A stretch of 64,000 nucleotides of DNA, taken from positions 1 to 64,000 of the forward strand of contig NZ_JAFBDT010000001.1 of the NCBI RefSeq assembly GCF_016908355.1, in the 5' to 3' direction. Below are positions 16,247-26,000 of the stretch, piece after piece; the stretch's first letter is position 1, and each line of letters begins with the position of its first letter. The notes below the pieces were generated by a model, which saw only the letters and a program-made list of their open reading frames with translations, made no database searches and had not been told where the DNA came from. Origin of the DNA: Fusibacter tunisiensis (lineage in GTDB: Bacteria; Bacillota; Clostridia; Peptostreptococcales; Acidaminobacteraceae). The translations under genes and the position numbers were made by a program.

Positions 16247-17555
16247 AAAACCTATTGTTGCAGTTGTAGGGAGACCAAATGTTGGTAAGTCGACATTTTT
16301 TAATCGAATTGCAGGAAAAAGAATATCTATTGTAGAAGACACCCCAGGCGTAACGCGAGACCGTATTTATGCAGATTGTGAATGGCTGACCCATCAGTTT
16401 ACTTTAATTGATACAGGTGGCATTGAACCCTCATCTTCTGATGTTATTTTGTCTCAGATGCGGGATCAAGCTCAGATTGCTATAGACACTGCAGATGTAA
16501 TTGTTTTTTTATGTGATGGAAAGAACAGTTATACCACTGCTGATGAAGAAATTGCTCAAATGTTGAGGGTTAGTAAAAAACCAGTGGTTTTGGTTCTCAA
16601 TAAAATTGACCAATATAAAAAACCAGATCATTTTTATGATTATTACAGTTTGGGATTAGGTGAGCCGGTTATGATTTCTTCGGTAAATGCTATGGGATTA
16701 GGCGATTTGCTGGATGATATCGTGAAATTATTTCCAAATGAAGATGACATGACAGAAGCAGAAGAGTCAATTAAAATCTGTTTGATTGGAAAACCAAATG
16801 TTGGTAAATCTTCTTTGGTTAATAAAATAATTGGCGAAAATAGGGTAATCGTTTCCGAAATAGCGGGCACAACACGGGATGCAATTGACACGCCATTTGA
16901 GTATGACGGACAGCCTTTTGTACTTATTGATACAGCGGGCCTTAGAAGGAAATCCAGAGTTAATGAAAATATTGAAAAATACAGCATTATTAGAACTTTA
17001 ACTGCAATTGAACGGTCTGATGTGTGTTTTATTTTGATAGATGCTGAAGAGGGTATTACAGATCAAGATAAAAAAGTCGCCGGTTATGCGCATGATGCAG
17101 GAAAAGCGTCAATTTTTGTTGTTAACAAATGGGATTTGCTACAAAAGGACAACACGACGTTTAATGAATTTAAACGTACAATTAGAGAACAATTTGCCTA
17201 CATGCCATATGCGCCGGTTATGTTTGTCTCAGCGTTAACAGGCCAGCGTGTGATGCAATTGTTGGAACAGGCAATCTATGTATCCAACAATCATGCATTG
17301 AGAATTTCTACGGGCGTTCTAAATGACGTGCTCAATGAGGCAATGGCATTGAATCAACCGCCTTCAGACAAGGGCAAGCGCTTGAAAATATATTATGCAA
17401 CCCAAGCTTCAGTTAAACCACCGACTTTTGTTTTGTTTGTGAATGATAAAGAATTGGCACATTTTTCTTACATTCGTTATTTGGAAAATCAGATCCGAAA
17501 GAATTTTAATTATGAAGGAACACCTATTTTATTTTCAGTTAAAGAACGCGGTTAA
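16239..17555 (+). CDS. der: ribosome-associated GTPase Der (EngA)
   Basis: Der has two tandem GTPase domains and acts in assembly of the 50S subunit. First P-loop GRPNVGKSTFF at about residues 11-21, with DTPGV and NKID following; second P-loop GKPNVGKSSLV near residue 185, with DTAGLRRKSRV near 230 and NKWDLL near 294. A KH-like C-terminal domain completes the 438 residues, a normal length. ATG at 16239 was chosen since GGAGG at 16230-16234 precedes it, and it begins the family N-terminus MSRKPIVAVVGRPN. Confidence 0.97.
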   Translation: MSRKPIVAVVGRPNVGKSTFFNRIAGKRISIVEDTPGVTRDRIYADCEWLTHQFTLIDTGGIEPSSSDVILSQMRDQAQIAIDTADVIVFLCDGKNSYTTADEEIAQMLRVSKKPVVLVLNKIDQYKKPDHFYDYYSLGLGEPVMISSVNAMGLGDLLDDIVKLFPNEDDMTEAEESIKICLIGKPNVGKSSLVNKIIGENRVIVSEIAGTTRDAIDTPFEYDGQPFVLIDTAGLRRKSRVNENIEKYSIIRTLTAIERSDVCFILIDAEEGITDQDKKVAGYAHDAGKASIFVVNKWDLLQKDNTTFNEFKRTIREQFAYMPYAPVMFVSALTGQRVMQLLEQAIYVSNNHALRISTGVLNDVLNEAMALNQPPSDKGKRLKIYYATQASVKPPTFVLFVNDKELAHFSYIRYLENQIRKNFNYEGTPILFSVKERG

Positions 17556-17568
17556 TGCCGCGTTTTTT
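17545..17568 (+). terminator. terminator after der
   Basis: GC-rich seven-pair stem AACGCGG / CCGCGTT with a 6-base loop and a run of T. The stem overlaps the der stop codon. Confidence 0.88.
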
Positions 17569-17599
17569 GTTTGGAGAAATAGAGTTTATTCAGCAATTG

Positions 17600-17608
17600 T
17601 GTTATAAT
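17600..17608 (+). promoter_or_regulatory. extended -10 promoter before gpsA
   Basis: TGT followed by a perfect TATAAT (17603-17608), an extended -10 element. The -35 region is weak (TAGAGT 17 bases upstream). It lies directly after the der terminator, so gpsA and its followers form a new transcription unit. Confidence 0.55.
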
Positions 17609-17642
17609 TATGAGCGATAAATCACATTTAAGGAGGTTCGAC

Positions 17643-18671
17643 TTGAAAATTTCAGTTGTAGCGGCAGGAAGCTGGGGAACTGCCTTGTCCATGGTTTTAA
17701 ATTCTAATGGACACAAGGTAACAGTCTGGGCGAGAAATGCCGATCATATAGAGACAATTCGTAAAACCAGACAAAATGAAAAGTATTTAAAAGGTATAAG
17801 ATTAGACGAAAAAATTAATTTCACTTGCGATGCAGAGATGGCGCTAACTGATACCGATGTTGTTGTTTTTTCTGTTCCGAGTCAACATTTTCAAGATACT
17901 TTTCAAATGTTTTATGAAAAGGGCTTATTGACAAATCGGCAAGTTGTTGTCAATGTGTCCAAAGGCATTGATATGAATTCTTTAGAGACACCTTCACAAA
18001 TTGCCTATAGAGTGTACCCTGAAGTTAGATTTGTGACTTTGTCGGGCCCATCTCATGCTGAAGAAGTGGCGCTTGAATTGCCTACAGCCCTTGTTGCAGC
18101 CTCAAAAAACAGAAATGATGCTGAACTTATACAAGATTTGTTTTCTAATGATTACATGAGGGTCTACACGAACCCTGATGTGATTGGCGTTGAAATTAGT
18201 GGGGCGTTAAAAAATATTATAGCACTTGGTGCTGGCATCAGTGATGGACTTGGATTCGGAGACAATGCAAAGGCGGCACTTATAACAAGAGGCATTAAGG
18301 AAATTTCTCAATTGGGATTGGCGCTTGGCGCAAAACCTGAAACGTTTAAAGGGCTTGCGGGCGTAGGAGACCTAATTGTAACGTGTACCAGTATGCACAG
18401 TCGAAATAGACGTTGCGGTATGCTTATTGGTCAGGGCCTTACCTTAAATGAAGCAGTCAAACAAATTGGAATGGTTGTTGAAGGTGCGTACACGGTTAAA
18501 TCTGCTTATGCTTTGAGTCAAAGACATGGCATTGAGATGCCTATAACGGCTGAACTTTATAGAGTCTTATATGAAGATAAAAATGCTAAAACTGCAGTTT
18601 TGGACCTTATGACCAGACGTAAAAAACATGAAATGGACGAATACGCATCGAAAATTGAACCTTGGGATTAA
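17643..18671 (+). CDS. gpsA: NAD(P)-dependent glycerol-3-phosphate dehydrogenase
   Basis: GpsA reduces dihydroxyacetone phosphate to sn-glycerol-3-phosphate for phospholipid synthesis. The Rossmann loop is AAGSWGTALSMVL (about residues 7-19, with A-A-G in place of the usual G-x-G start). Conserved blocks are SVPSQHF near 79, SKGID near 108, LSGPSHAEEV near 138 and the catalytic-lysine region GALKNIIALGAGI near 190. TTG at 17643 is the start: AAGGAGG lies seven bases upstream and it begins the family N-terminus MKISVV. It is 342 residues. Confidence 0.95.
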   Translation: MKISVVAAGSWGTALSMVLNSNGHKVTVWARNADHIETIRKTRQNEKYLKGIRLDEKINFTCDAEMALTDTDVVVFSVPSQHFQDTFQMFYEKGLLTNRQVVVNVSKGIDMNSLETPSQIAYRVYPEVRFVTLSGPSHAEEVALELPTALVAASKNRNDAELIQDLFSNDYMRVYTNPDVIGVEISGALKNIIALGAGISDGLGFGDNAKAALITRGIKEISQLGLALGAKPETFKGLAGVGDLIVTCTSMHSRNRRCGMLIGQGLTLNEAVKQIGMVVEGAYTVKSAYALSQRHGIEMPITAELYRVLYEDKNAKTAVLDLMTRRKKHEMDEYASKIEPWD

Positions 18672-18682
18672 GAGGCAGCGGT

Positions 18683-19927
18683 ATGACACGAGTCAAAAAC
18701 AAAAAGAAACATCGAAAAGTCAGATACGATCGTATTATTATGAGCCTCTTGTTTCTGGGCGGCCTCATTTATTTTGCTGTTAAACTTATTCTAGGATTTT
18801 TTGCAGATCAGCAGCTTACTTATACTGTTCAAGTTGACAGTTTGAATCTAGAAGATTCATATACAGCATTTATTTTGAGAAATGAATTGGTAGTTGATAC
18901 TGAATTGACAGGAAAAATAAACTATATTGCTGAAGAGTCCAGTATAGTAAAGAAAAATCATCCAATTCTGGAAATTTACAACGATGGTGGCATTGTAACT
19001 TCTGAAACAATTAGTGAACGCGAACTAGACCGTAAAAAAATTCAGTTTGATTATACATCTTTGGAATATGAAATTGGGTCTTTAAAAGATCGGATTGAAC
19101 TCAATCTCTTGAATAAAACTTATGGTGAAATTCCAGCACTTAAGCAAGAACTTATTTTAAAACAAACACGACTTGGAAAATTGAGAGTTGAAAATAAGTT
19201 TCTTTCAAATCGAGAAACCTCAAACGTGACACAAACAATAGGAAGTGGACACCTAACTGAAGGTGAAAAACGGACAGTCAGTGCTCCAGCCGAGGGTATT
19301 TTAACCTATCAAATTGATGGTTATGAATCGGTCTTAAAAGCCGATAATATTTACAATATTAGTTTTAAAGAACTCTCTGACTTGAAATTTGAGGAAACAT
19401 CTACACGTACGGAAGTATCAAAGTCTCAGGTGCCTTTGTTTAAAATTGTAGACGTTTCTACGTATTATCTTTTATTTGAAATAGCAAAAGATGCCATTCA
19501 GACTTATGAAGACATACAAGATCTTGAAGTACATGTGGATCAAAAAGTTTTAAAAGCAGTTGTCCATGACGTCTATTCTGATCAAGATTCTGCAGTTGTT
19601 TTAATTAAATTACATGAGCCGTTTGATGATTTTCATTTAAACAGATGGCAGGATCTCAAGGTTGTGCGTCAAAATTATAGAGGTTTAAAAATTAAAGTTT
19701 CCTCTATCGTGACGCAAGAAGATCGGTTGGGTGTCTATAGTGTAGGACCTGATCGTCGTGTTTCATTTATACCAATTAAAGTGTTGGCATATGATTCAGA
19801 AAATGCCATTGTTTATAATGCGCAATTCTATGATCCAGAATTTGGGCTTGTTAGAACGATTTCTGTAGATCAAGAAGTGGTTATAGATTCTAAGGCTTTT
19901 AGGGAAGGAGATATTGTCCATGAGTGA
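18683..19927 (+). CDS. HlyD-like membrane protein of the division gene block
   Basis: A 414-residue protein with a very basic cytoplasmic start (KNKKKHRKVRYDR), one membrane segment (about residues 20-42) and a large outside part. It resembles HlyD-type adaptors: a lipoyl-like half near 60-95, a helical region near 110-180, a second lipoyl-like half (SAPAEGILTYQIDGY near 200-215) and beta-barrel elements. No transporter or TolC-like partner is encoded nearby. Homologues sit before yggS-sepF in many Clostridia, so a division or envelope role is more likely than export, but this is inferred. Confidence 0.75.
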   Translation: MTRVKNKKKHRKVRYDRIIMSLLFLGGLIYFAVKLILGFFADQQLTYTVQVDSLNLEDSYTAFILRNELVVDTELTGKINYIAEESSIVKKNHPILEIYNDGGIVTSETISERELDRKKIQFDYTSLEYEIGSLKDRIELNLLNKTYGEIPALKQELILKQTRLGKLRVENKFLSNRETSNVTQTIGSGHLTEGEKRTVSAPAEGILTYQIDGYESVLKADNIYNISFKELSDLKFEETSTRTEVSKSQVPLFKIVDVSTYYLLFEIAKDAIQTYEDIQDLEVHVDQKVLKAVVHDVYSDQDSAVVLIKLHEPFDDFHLNRWQDLKVVRQNYRGLKIKVSSIVTQEDRLGVYSVGPDRRVSFIPIKVLAYDSENAIVYNAQFYDPEFGLVRTISVDQEVVIDSKAFREGDIVHE

Positions 19928-20657
19928 GATTACCAAAGCAGCAAATGAAGATTATGCGTATCTTAAAGAAAATATTGAAACTTTGAATCAATCTATTGAG
20001 GCCGCTTGTAGAGATTCGGGCCGAAAGGTAGATGAGATTCATTTGATTGGTGTTACAAAGACTTATGAGCCAGATGTAATTAACGCTTCAATCCGCTATG
20101 GGATCCGCGAAATAGCAGAAAACAGAGTGCAAGAAATAACCAGAAAATTTGAGGCTATTTCTACAGATGTTGAGTGGCATCTTATTGGACATTTGCAAAC
20201 AAATAAAGTAAAATATATCATAGATAAGGTAAAGCTTATTCACTCGGTTGACAGTCTTAAACTCGTTGAGGAGATTCAAAAAAGAGCAGCTCAAATTAAC
20301 AAGGTGCAAGAAATTTTGATTCAAATAAACATTGCAGATGAAGAACAGAAATTTGGGATTCAACCTGATGACTTGCCTCAATTGTTGGAATCAATTTCAA
20401 AAATGAATTGTGTTAGAGTTGTTGGTCTTATGAACATTGCGCCTTTGGTTGAAAATGTTGAAAATTTAAGGGCGGATTTCAAGCAAATGAAACGATTGTT
20501 TGACGGATTGGAAGGACTTGGGTATTCAAATGTGAAATCTGAGTTTTTATCAATGGGGATGTCCAACGATTATAGAGTGGCTATTGAAGAAGGCAGCAAC
20601 ATGATTCGAGTTGGAACTGCTATTTATGGAAAACGCAATTACACAGGAGGATGCTAA
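19920..20657 (+). CDS. YggS family pyridoxal phosphate homeostasis protein
   Basis: A PLP-binding barrel protein (PLPHP/YggS/YlmE) that buffers pyridoxal phosphate and affects amino-acid metabolism; no catalytic reaction is established. The PLP lysine lies in LIGVTKTYEP near residue 43. Other marks are ENRVQE near 67, WHLIGHLQTNK near 87, GLMNIAP near 168 and SMGMSNDY near 206. ATG at 19920 overlaps the HlyD-like gene by 8 bases; GAAGGAGA is upstream. It is 245 residues and is overlapped by sepF. This is the ylmE position of the classical ylm cluster. Confidence 0.94.
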   Translation: MSEITKAANEDYAYLKENIETLNQSIEAACRDSGRKVDEIHLIGVTKTYEPDVINASIRYGIREIAENRVQEITRKFEAISTDVEWHLIGHLQTNKVKYIIDKVKLIHSVDSLKLVEEIQKRAAQINKVQEILIQINIADEEQKFGIQPDDLPQLLESISKMNCVRVVGLMNIAPLVENVENLRADFKQMKRLFDGLEGLGYSNVKSEFLSMGMSNDYRVAIEEGSNMIRVGTAIYGKRNYTGGC

Positions 20658-21148
20658 TGGGCGATAAATTTATTGACAAAATTAAATTTTTTTGGGGTGT
20701 AGATACGCAAGAAGAGGATGATACAACTGAAGATTTCTATGATGAATTAAAGCGAAAAGACCTGGAGGATCCAGAATATGCCGCGCAACAAGGAGAAACA
20801 TATTCTGACCCTGTCAGTACTATTAAAACTTCTAACAAGGTTTTAAATATCCATTCGAATTCTCAACTTAATGTTGTGCTTTTTAGCCCTAAGAGTTTTG
20901 AAGAATCTACAACCATAGTAGATACTTTAAAAAGCAAACGCCCAGTGGTTATGAATATTTCTGAAGTGGATAAGGATTTGGCACGAAAGATATTTGACTT
21001 TTGTTCTGGTGCTTTATATGCAATTGATGGACATATTCAGCAAGTTTCAAAAGGAATTTTTGTTATGGCGCCTCAAAACGTGGACATAACAGGTGATGTG
21101 ATGTTGAAAAAGGACCATTCTGAACCAGCAAGCTGGTTAAGAGAATAA
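20657..21148 (+). CDS. sepF: cell division protein SepF
   Basis: SepF binds the FtsZ C-terminal peptide, forms rings and tethers FtsZ to the membrane through an N-terminal amphipathic helix, seen here as MGDKFIDKIKFFWGVD. A variable acidic linker (about 20-70) is followed by the SepF core (about 74-155, VLFSPKSFEESTTIVDTL ... GALYAIDGHIQQVSKGIFVMAP). ATG at 20657 overlaps the yggS stop (TAATG) and has GGAGG six bases upstream; an ATG at 20651 is too close to that site. It is 163 residues, typical, and matters because ftsA is absent here. Confidence 0.96.
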   Translation: MGDKFIDKIKFFWGVDTQEEDDTTEDFYDELKRKDLEDPEYAAQQGETYSDPVSTIKTSNKVLNIHSNSQLNVVLFSPKSFEESTTIVDTLKSKRPVVMNISEVDKDLARKIFDFCSGALYAIDGHIQQVSKGIFVMAPQNVDITGDVMLKKDHSEPASWLRE

Positions 21149-21168
21149 AGCGACAGGAAGGATAAGAC

Positions 21169-21432
21169 ATGTTGGAACTTAGAATAACCATTTATTATTT
21201 TTTACAAGTGATTATGTACCTGATTTTTGCACGGGCACTTCTATCTTGGTTTATTAGGAATCCTCAAAATCCAATAATGAGTATACTCTTGGCATTGACG
21301 GAACCTATATTAAGTCCAATCAGAGCCCTGCTTTTTAAGCTGAAGATTGGTGGAAATATGATTGATTTCAGTCCTTTGGCTGCTTTGTTGTTGGTTCAAT
21401 TGTTAAGTGCAATGGTATTGGGCTTATTCTAA
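21169..21432 (+). CDS. YggT family membrane protein
   Basis: An 87-residue protein with two hydrophobic segments (about 8-25 and 66-86) separated by a conserved stretch FIRNPQNPIMSIL and LTEPILSPIRALL, which is the YggT family pattern. The family is linked to cell division and osmotic protection by gene neighbourhood and complementation work, with no clear biochemical role. Its stop codon overlaps the ATG of ylmH by one base. The yggT-ylmH-divIVA order is classical for Gram-positive bacteria. Confidence 0.92.
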   Translation: MLELRITIYYFLQVIMYLIFARALLSWFIRNPQNPIMSILLALTEPILSPIRALLFKLKIGGNMIDFSPLAALLLVQLLSAMVLGLF

Positions 21433-22223
21433 TGAATAAAAATACAGTCTTAAAGCAATATGCCGCCTTTTTGGATGAAGACGGTATTTTTTTAAAAACA
21501 TTAGATTTACTGATACGTAGTGACTTATATTATGAAGCTTCAATGACTGATTTTATCACGCCGGATATGGCGTATGCTTTTAATCAGATTGCAAGTCAAT
21601 ATACCGAACTCAATCTTATGCCCTTTGGTGTATTTGAAGGCGCTGAACGGGTGAGACTTTGTTTTTATCCTGAATTTTCAGAGCCTTGTGATGTCAATGC
21701 GTTTATTGCTTTGCTTGAGTTTGAATACAATGATAAGTTCAATACTCTGGCACATAAAGATGTGTTAGGGGCTTTGATGGGGCTCGGCATTCAAAGAAAT
21801 CGGGTTGGTGATATTGTTCTATCGGGTTCAAAAATTCAAATGGCTGTTGACTGTGAGCTTGAAACATATATTTTGGCACATCTAGACCAAATTGGACGTG
21901 CAGGTGTTAGTGGAAACCGTATTCCACTTGATATGAAGTTTGAAAAAGATTTAAAATTAATTCGGCGGGAAGGCACTGTAAAGTCTTTGCGATTGGATGC
22001 ACTTATTGCACTTGCAATGGGTATTTCTCGTAGTGAAGCACAAAAATGCATTGCTTCAGAATCGGTTAAGGTCAATTATAAAGTGTGTGAACAGACTGCA
22101 CAGGTGTTGAAACAAGGTGATTTGGTTTCTGTAAGGAAAAAAGGCCGTTTTATTCTTGAGGAAATTTCGGGTGTAACCCGTAAAGACCGTATACGTGTAA
22201 GCTTATCATTTTATTCAAGATAA
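21432..22223 (+). CDS. YlmH family S4-domain RNA-binding protein
   Basis: A 263-residue protein with an N-terminal YlmH-specific domain, the central GVQRNRVGDI-like block (LGIQRNRVGDIVLSG near 120-134) and a C-terminal S4 RNA-binding domain (about 180-245, LRLDALIALAMGISRSEAQK). YlmH homologues bind stalled 50S-peptidyl-tRNA complexes and are linked to ribosome-associated quality control, a theme shared with rqcH at 35 kb. It overlaps yggT by one base (TAATG), so it is coupled to it. Confidence 0.93.
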   Translation: MNKNTVLKQYAAFLDEDGIFLKTLDLLIRSDLYYEASMTDFITPDMAYAFNQIASQYTELNLMPFGVFEGAERVRLCFYPEFSEPCDVNAFIALLEFEYNDKFNTLAHKDVLGALMGLGIQRNRVGDIVLSGSKIQMAVDCELETYILAHLDQIGRAGVSGNRIPLDMKFEKDLKLIRREGTVKSLRLDALIALAMGISRSEAQKCIASESVKVNYKVCEQTAQVLKQGDLVSVRKKGRFILEEISGVTRKDRIRVSLSFYSR

Positions 22224-22242
22224 CGAGTAGGGGGGGATAGAG

Positions 22243-22701
22243 ATGTTAACACCACTTGACATACAAAACAAACATTTTTCAAAAGTGATTCGTGGGTTTA
22301 GTGAAACAGAAGTTGAACAATTTTTAGCAGATATCGTAAAGAGTATGGAAGATTTAATTCAGACGAACATTGACACAACTGCCCAAAATGCACAGCTGGA
22401 AAGAGAAATTTCCAAGTATCAAGCAATGGAAAAAACAATCCATGATGCTGTGGTTTTGGCTCAAAAGACTTCGGATGATTTGATTCATTCTGCAAATGAA
22501 AAAGCAAAATATATTGTTGAACGGGCTGAAGATCAAGCTAAAAAAACAATCAATGATGCAAATACTGAAGTTATCGAAGTTTTAAAGCGCCATGAAGCAG
22601 CAAAAATGGTTTTAAAGGCCTTTCAAACAAAGTTTAAGGTTTTGCTTGAATCAGAACTTAAATTGGTAGATGAAATGATTATAAATGCAGAGAAAGAATA
22701 A
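22243..22701 (+). CDS. divIVA: DivIVA family polar/septal protein
   Basis: DivIVA is a coiled-coil protein that binds curved membrane at septa and poles. It has the conserved N-terminal motif MLTPLDIQNKHFSKVIRGF and the following SETEVEQFLADIVKSMEDL, then a long coiled coil to the end (152 residues). It lies 19 bases after ylmH behind AGGGGGG and ends just before the promoter and T-box of ileS. Presence of both SepF and DivIVA fits a Firmicute. Confidence 0.95.
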   Translation: MLTPLDIQNKHFSKVIRGFSETEVEQFLADIVKSMEDLIQTNIDTTAQNAQLEREISKYQAMEKTIHDAVVLAQKTSDDLIHSANEKAKYIVERAEDQAKKTINDANTEVIEVLKRHEAAKMVLKAFQTKFKVLLESELKLVDEMIINAEKE

Positions 22702-22704
22702 TGA

Positions 22705-22733
22705 TTGACGTTGCAGAAGTCATACGTTATAAT
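22705..22733 (+). promoter_or_regulatory. promoter of the ileS T-box leader
   Basis: TTGACG (22705-22710), 17-base spacer, perfect TATAAT (22728-22733). It is one of the best promoters in the window. The transcript would start near 22740, just ahead of the T-box structure. Confidence 0.85.
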
Positions 22734-22739
22734 ATTTTA

Positions 22740-22985
22740 CAAATGTAATTGTCAAAGCAAGGATTGGGAAGAGTATCTTGAAACAGATTCCAAGAGAGCC
22801 TGTGGTTGGTGAAAACAGGTGAATCGTTCAAGTGAAAATCACCCATAGTTATCGGTGTGAAATTTTAGTAGCGCTGGTCGGTTTCAAACCGTTATCATGA
22901 TTAGAGAGGCACTAAATTGTGCAACTTGGGTGGTACCGCGAAGTTATTCGTCCCATGGCTTATGCTGTGGGATTTTATTTTTTTT
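22740..22985 (+). promoter_or_regulatory. T-box leader (isoleucine) controlling ileS
   Basis: A tRNA-sensing leader RNA. The T-box core GGGTGGTACCGCG is at 22928-22940, flanked by AACTT (22923-22927) and AAGTT (22941-22945) that close the antiterminator. The stem I distal motif GGTTGGTGAAAAC is near 22804-22816, and the probable specifier is ATC (isoleucine) at 22838-22840 in GAAAATCACC. The UGGU bulge fits the ACCA end of a tRNA with discriminator A, as for tRNA-Ile. The terminator stem TCCCA / TGGGA (22951-22972) runs into a long T tract. Uncharged tRNA-Ile should allow read-through into ileS. Confidence 0.93.
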
Positions 22986-23014
22986 GAAAAAACAATTATG
23001 AAAGGATGTATTCA

Positions 23015-26000
23015 ATGAGTTATAAGGAATTGAGCAAAGGCGTAGTTTCAGATCATGAAAAGCAAATACGCACTTATTGGGAAGATATTGATTTGTTGAA
23101 GCTCAGTATTGATTCTCGTGAGGGTAAGGAACCCTTTATATTCTATGAAGGCCCGCCAACTGCAAATGGACGTCCGGGAATTCATCACGTATTGGCCAGA
23201 GCATTAAAAGATGCAGTCTGCAGATACAAAACGATGCAAGGCTATCAAGTTAAGCGTAAAGCTGGATGGGATACTCATGGACTGCCTGTTGAGATTGAAG
23301 TGGAAAAGAAATTAAATCTTAATGACAAGTCTCAAATTGAAGCGTATGGCATCGAGAATTTTAACCATCAGTGCAAAGCATCTGTTTTTGAATACGAAGA
23401 CACTTGGCGTGAAATGACTAAAAAGATGGCATATCTCATTGACTTGGATCATCCATACATTACTTTAGAAAACAATTATATTGAAAGTGAATGGTGGATT
23501 TTAGACAAATTCTTTAAAGAGGGCTATATTTATGAAGGCCATAAAATCTTGCCATACTGTCCAAGATGTGGAACTGGTCTTGCATCCCATGAAGTTGCAC
23601 AAGGTTATCAAGAAATAAAAACAGTTACTGTTTATGTAAAGTTTAAACGAAAAGGCTATGATGAATACTTTTTAGTATGGACAACAACACCTTGGACACT
23701 TGCCTCCAATGTGGCACTTACCGTTAATGCCAATGAAACTTATGTAAAAGTGCGTCATAACGATACGGTTTATTATGTTGAAAAGAATCTCGCCCCTCAA
23801 GTTTTGGAGGGAGATTATGAAGTGCTGGAAGAAATGAAGGGTAAATCTCTTGAATATATGGAGTATGAACAATTAATGCCGTTCATTGCCGTAGACAAGA
23901 AAGCATTTTTTGTGACGTGTGCGGATTATGTTACTGTTGAAGATGGAACTGGTATTGTCCACACGGCACCTGCTTTTGGTGAAGATGATTACAATACAGG
24001 GGTTAGGTATAATTTGCCAGTAATCCAGCCTGTGGATGAAGAAGGACGCTATACTGAAACCCCTTGGAAGGGACAGTTTGTTATGGATGCCGATCCTGAA
24101 ATTGTAAATTGGCTCGGTGAAAATGGCATTCTTTATCGAAAGCAAAAAATGGACCACAATTACCCGCATTGCTGGCGGTGTAGAACCCCACTTTTGTACT
24201 ATGCAAAACCAAGCTGGTATATTGAAATGACAAAATTAAAAGATCAGTTGATTGCCAATAACAACAGTGTTAATTGGTTCCCAGACTATGTTGGAGAGAA
24301 AAGATTTGGAAATTGGCTAGAGAATTTAAATGACTGGGCGATTTCAAGAAGTCGATACTGGGGGACGCCGTTAAATATTTGGCGCTGTGACTGTGGTCAT
24401 TTATCGTCAGTTGGCTCTCGTGAAGAACTTAAGGATAGAGCAATAGAAGACATAGACATTGACATTGAACTCCACCGTCCATATGTGGATGATGTTCACT
24501 TGACTTGTGATAAGTGTGGTGGCGTTATGACAAGAGTCCCCGATGTTATAGATTGTTGGTTTGACAGTGGTGCAATGCCTTTTGCACAACACCATTATCC
24601 TTTTGAAAACAAGGAATCTTTTGACAGTTTGTATCCTGCTGACTTTATTTGTGAAGGCATCGATCAAACGAGAGGCTGGTTTTATTCTCTAATTGCCATC
24701 AGCACGTTTGTGATGGGAAAAGCACCTTATAAAAATGTTTTGGTAAATGATCTTGTACTGGATAAACATGGCAAAAAAATGTCAAAATCTAGAGGCAACA
24801 CGGTTGACGCTTTTAAATTACTAGATTCATATGGCGCAGATGTTGTTAGATGGTATTTGTATTATGTTTCTCCTGCGTGGACGCCAACTAAGTTTGATGA
24901 GGATGGTCTGGCAGAAGTGGCATCGAAGTTTTTTGGAACTTTCAAAAATGTGTACAATTTCTTCACGCTCTACGCAAACACAGATGGTATAAATGTTTTA
25001 GAGTTTGATGTTCCTGAAACGGACAGATCAGAACTAGACCAATGGATTTTATCCAAACTTCACACTTTGATTAAAGGTGTTCAGTTGGATTTGGAAGTTT
25101 TTGATTCTACAAAAGCGGTTCGTAAAATTCAGGAATTTGTTAGTGAAGACCTTTCAAATTGGTATATTAGACGTTCTAGAAGACGTTTTTGGGATTCAGA
25201 GTTAAGTTTGGATAAGAAGTCGGTCTACAAAACAACTTATGAAGTTTTGGTTGCTGTGAGTCAATTGGCTGCGCCTTTTGCACCTTACTTATCTGAGGAA
25301 ATATATCGAAATCTAACAGGTGAAGTATCCGTTCATGTAAGTCATTACCCTCAAATAAATGAAACTCTGATTCAGCCACGTATTGAAGATAGAATGGACT
25401 TGGTACGTGATTTGGTAACGCTTGGAAGGGCTGCGCGTGAATCCGTGAAAATAAAAGTGAGACAACCTATTGCAGAAGTGATTGTGGATGGCAAGCATGA
25501 GGATTTAATTGGTGACTTGGTTCCATTGATTGAAGAAGAACTGAACGTAAAACATGTGAAATTTACAAGCGATCTTCCTGAATATATGAATTTCATGTTG
25601 AAACCAAACTTCAAAGTTTTAGGTCCGATTCTTGGAAACCAAATGGGACAATTTTCAAAAGCTTTAGGTAAATTAGATCCTCAAGTATACGCAATGCGTT
25701 TTGAAGCAGGTGAAACAGTTGAATTGGATTTAGGAGATGAACGCTTCATAGCAGACAGTTCACATGTTCTTATTAACATCACAGCGAAAGAAGGATTTAC
25801 GGTAAAAATGGAAAATAACCGTTTTATTATCTTGGATACCCATCTTTCAGATGCGCTGATTGATGAGGGGTATGCGCGTGAAATGATTTCAAGAATTCAA
25901 CAAATGCGTAAAGCAAATGATTATGAAATGATGGATCAGATTAAAATTTATTATCGTGCACCAGAGGCATTTGGTAAAGCAGTTCAGAAGCACGCTGATT

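Noticed and set aside
18683-19927. Component of a type I secretion or tripartite efflux system
   Set aside because: No ABC exporter, MFS pump or outer-membrane channel gene is near, and the neighbours are division genes.
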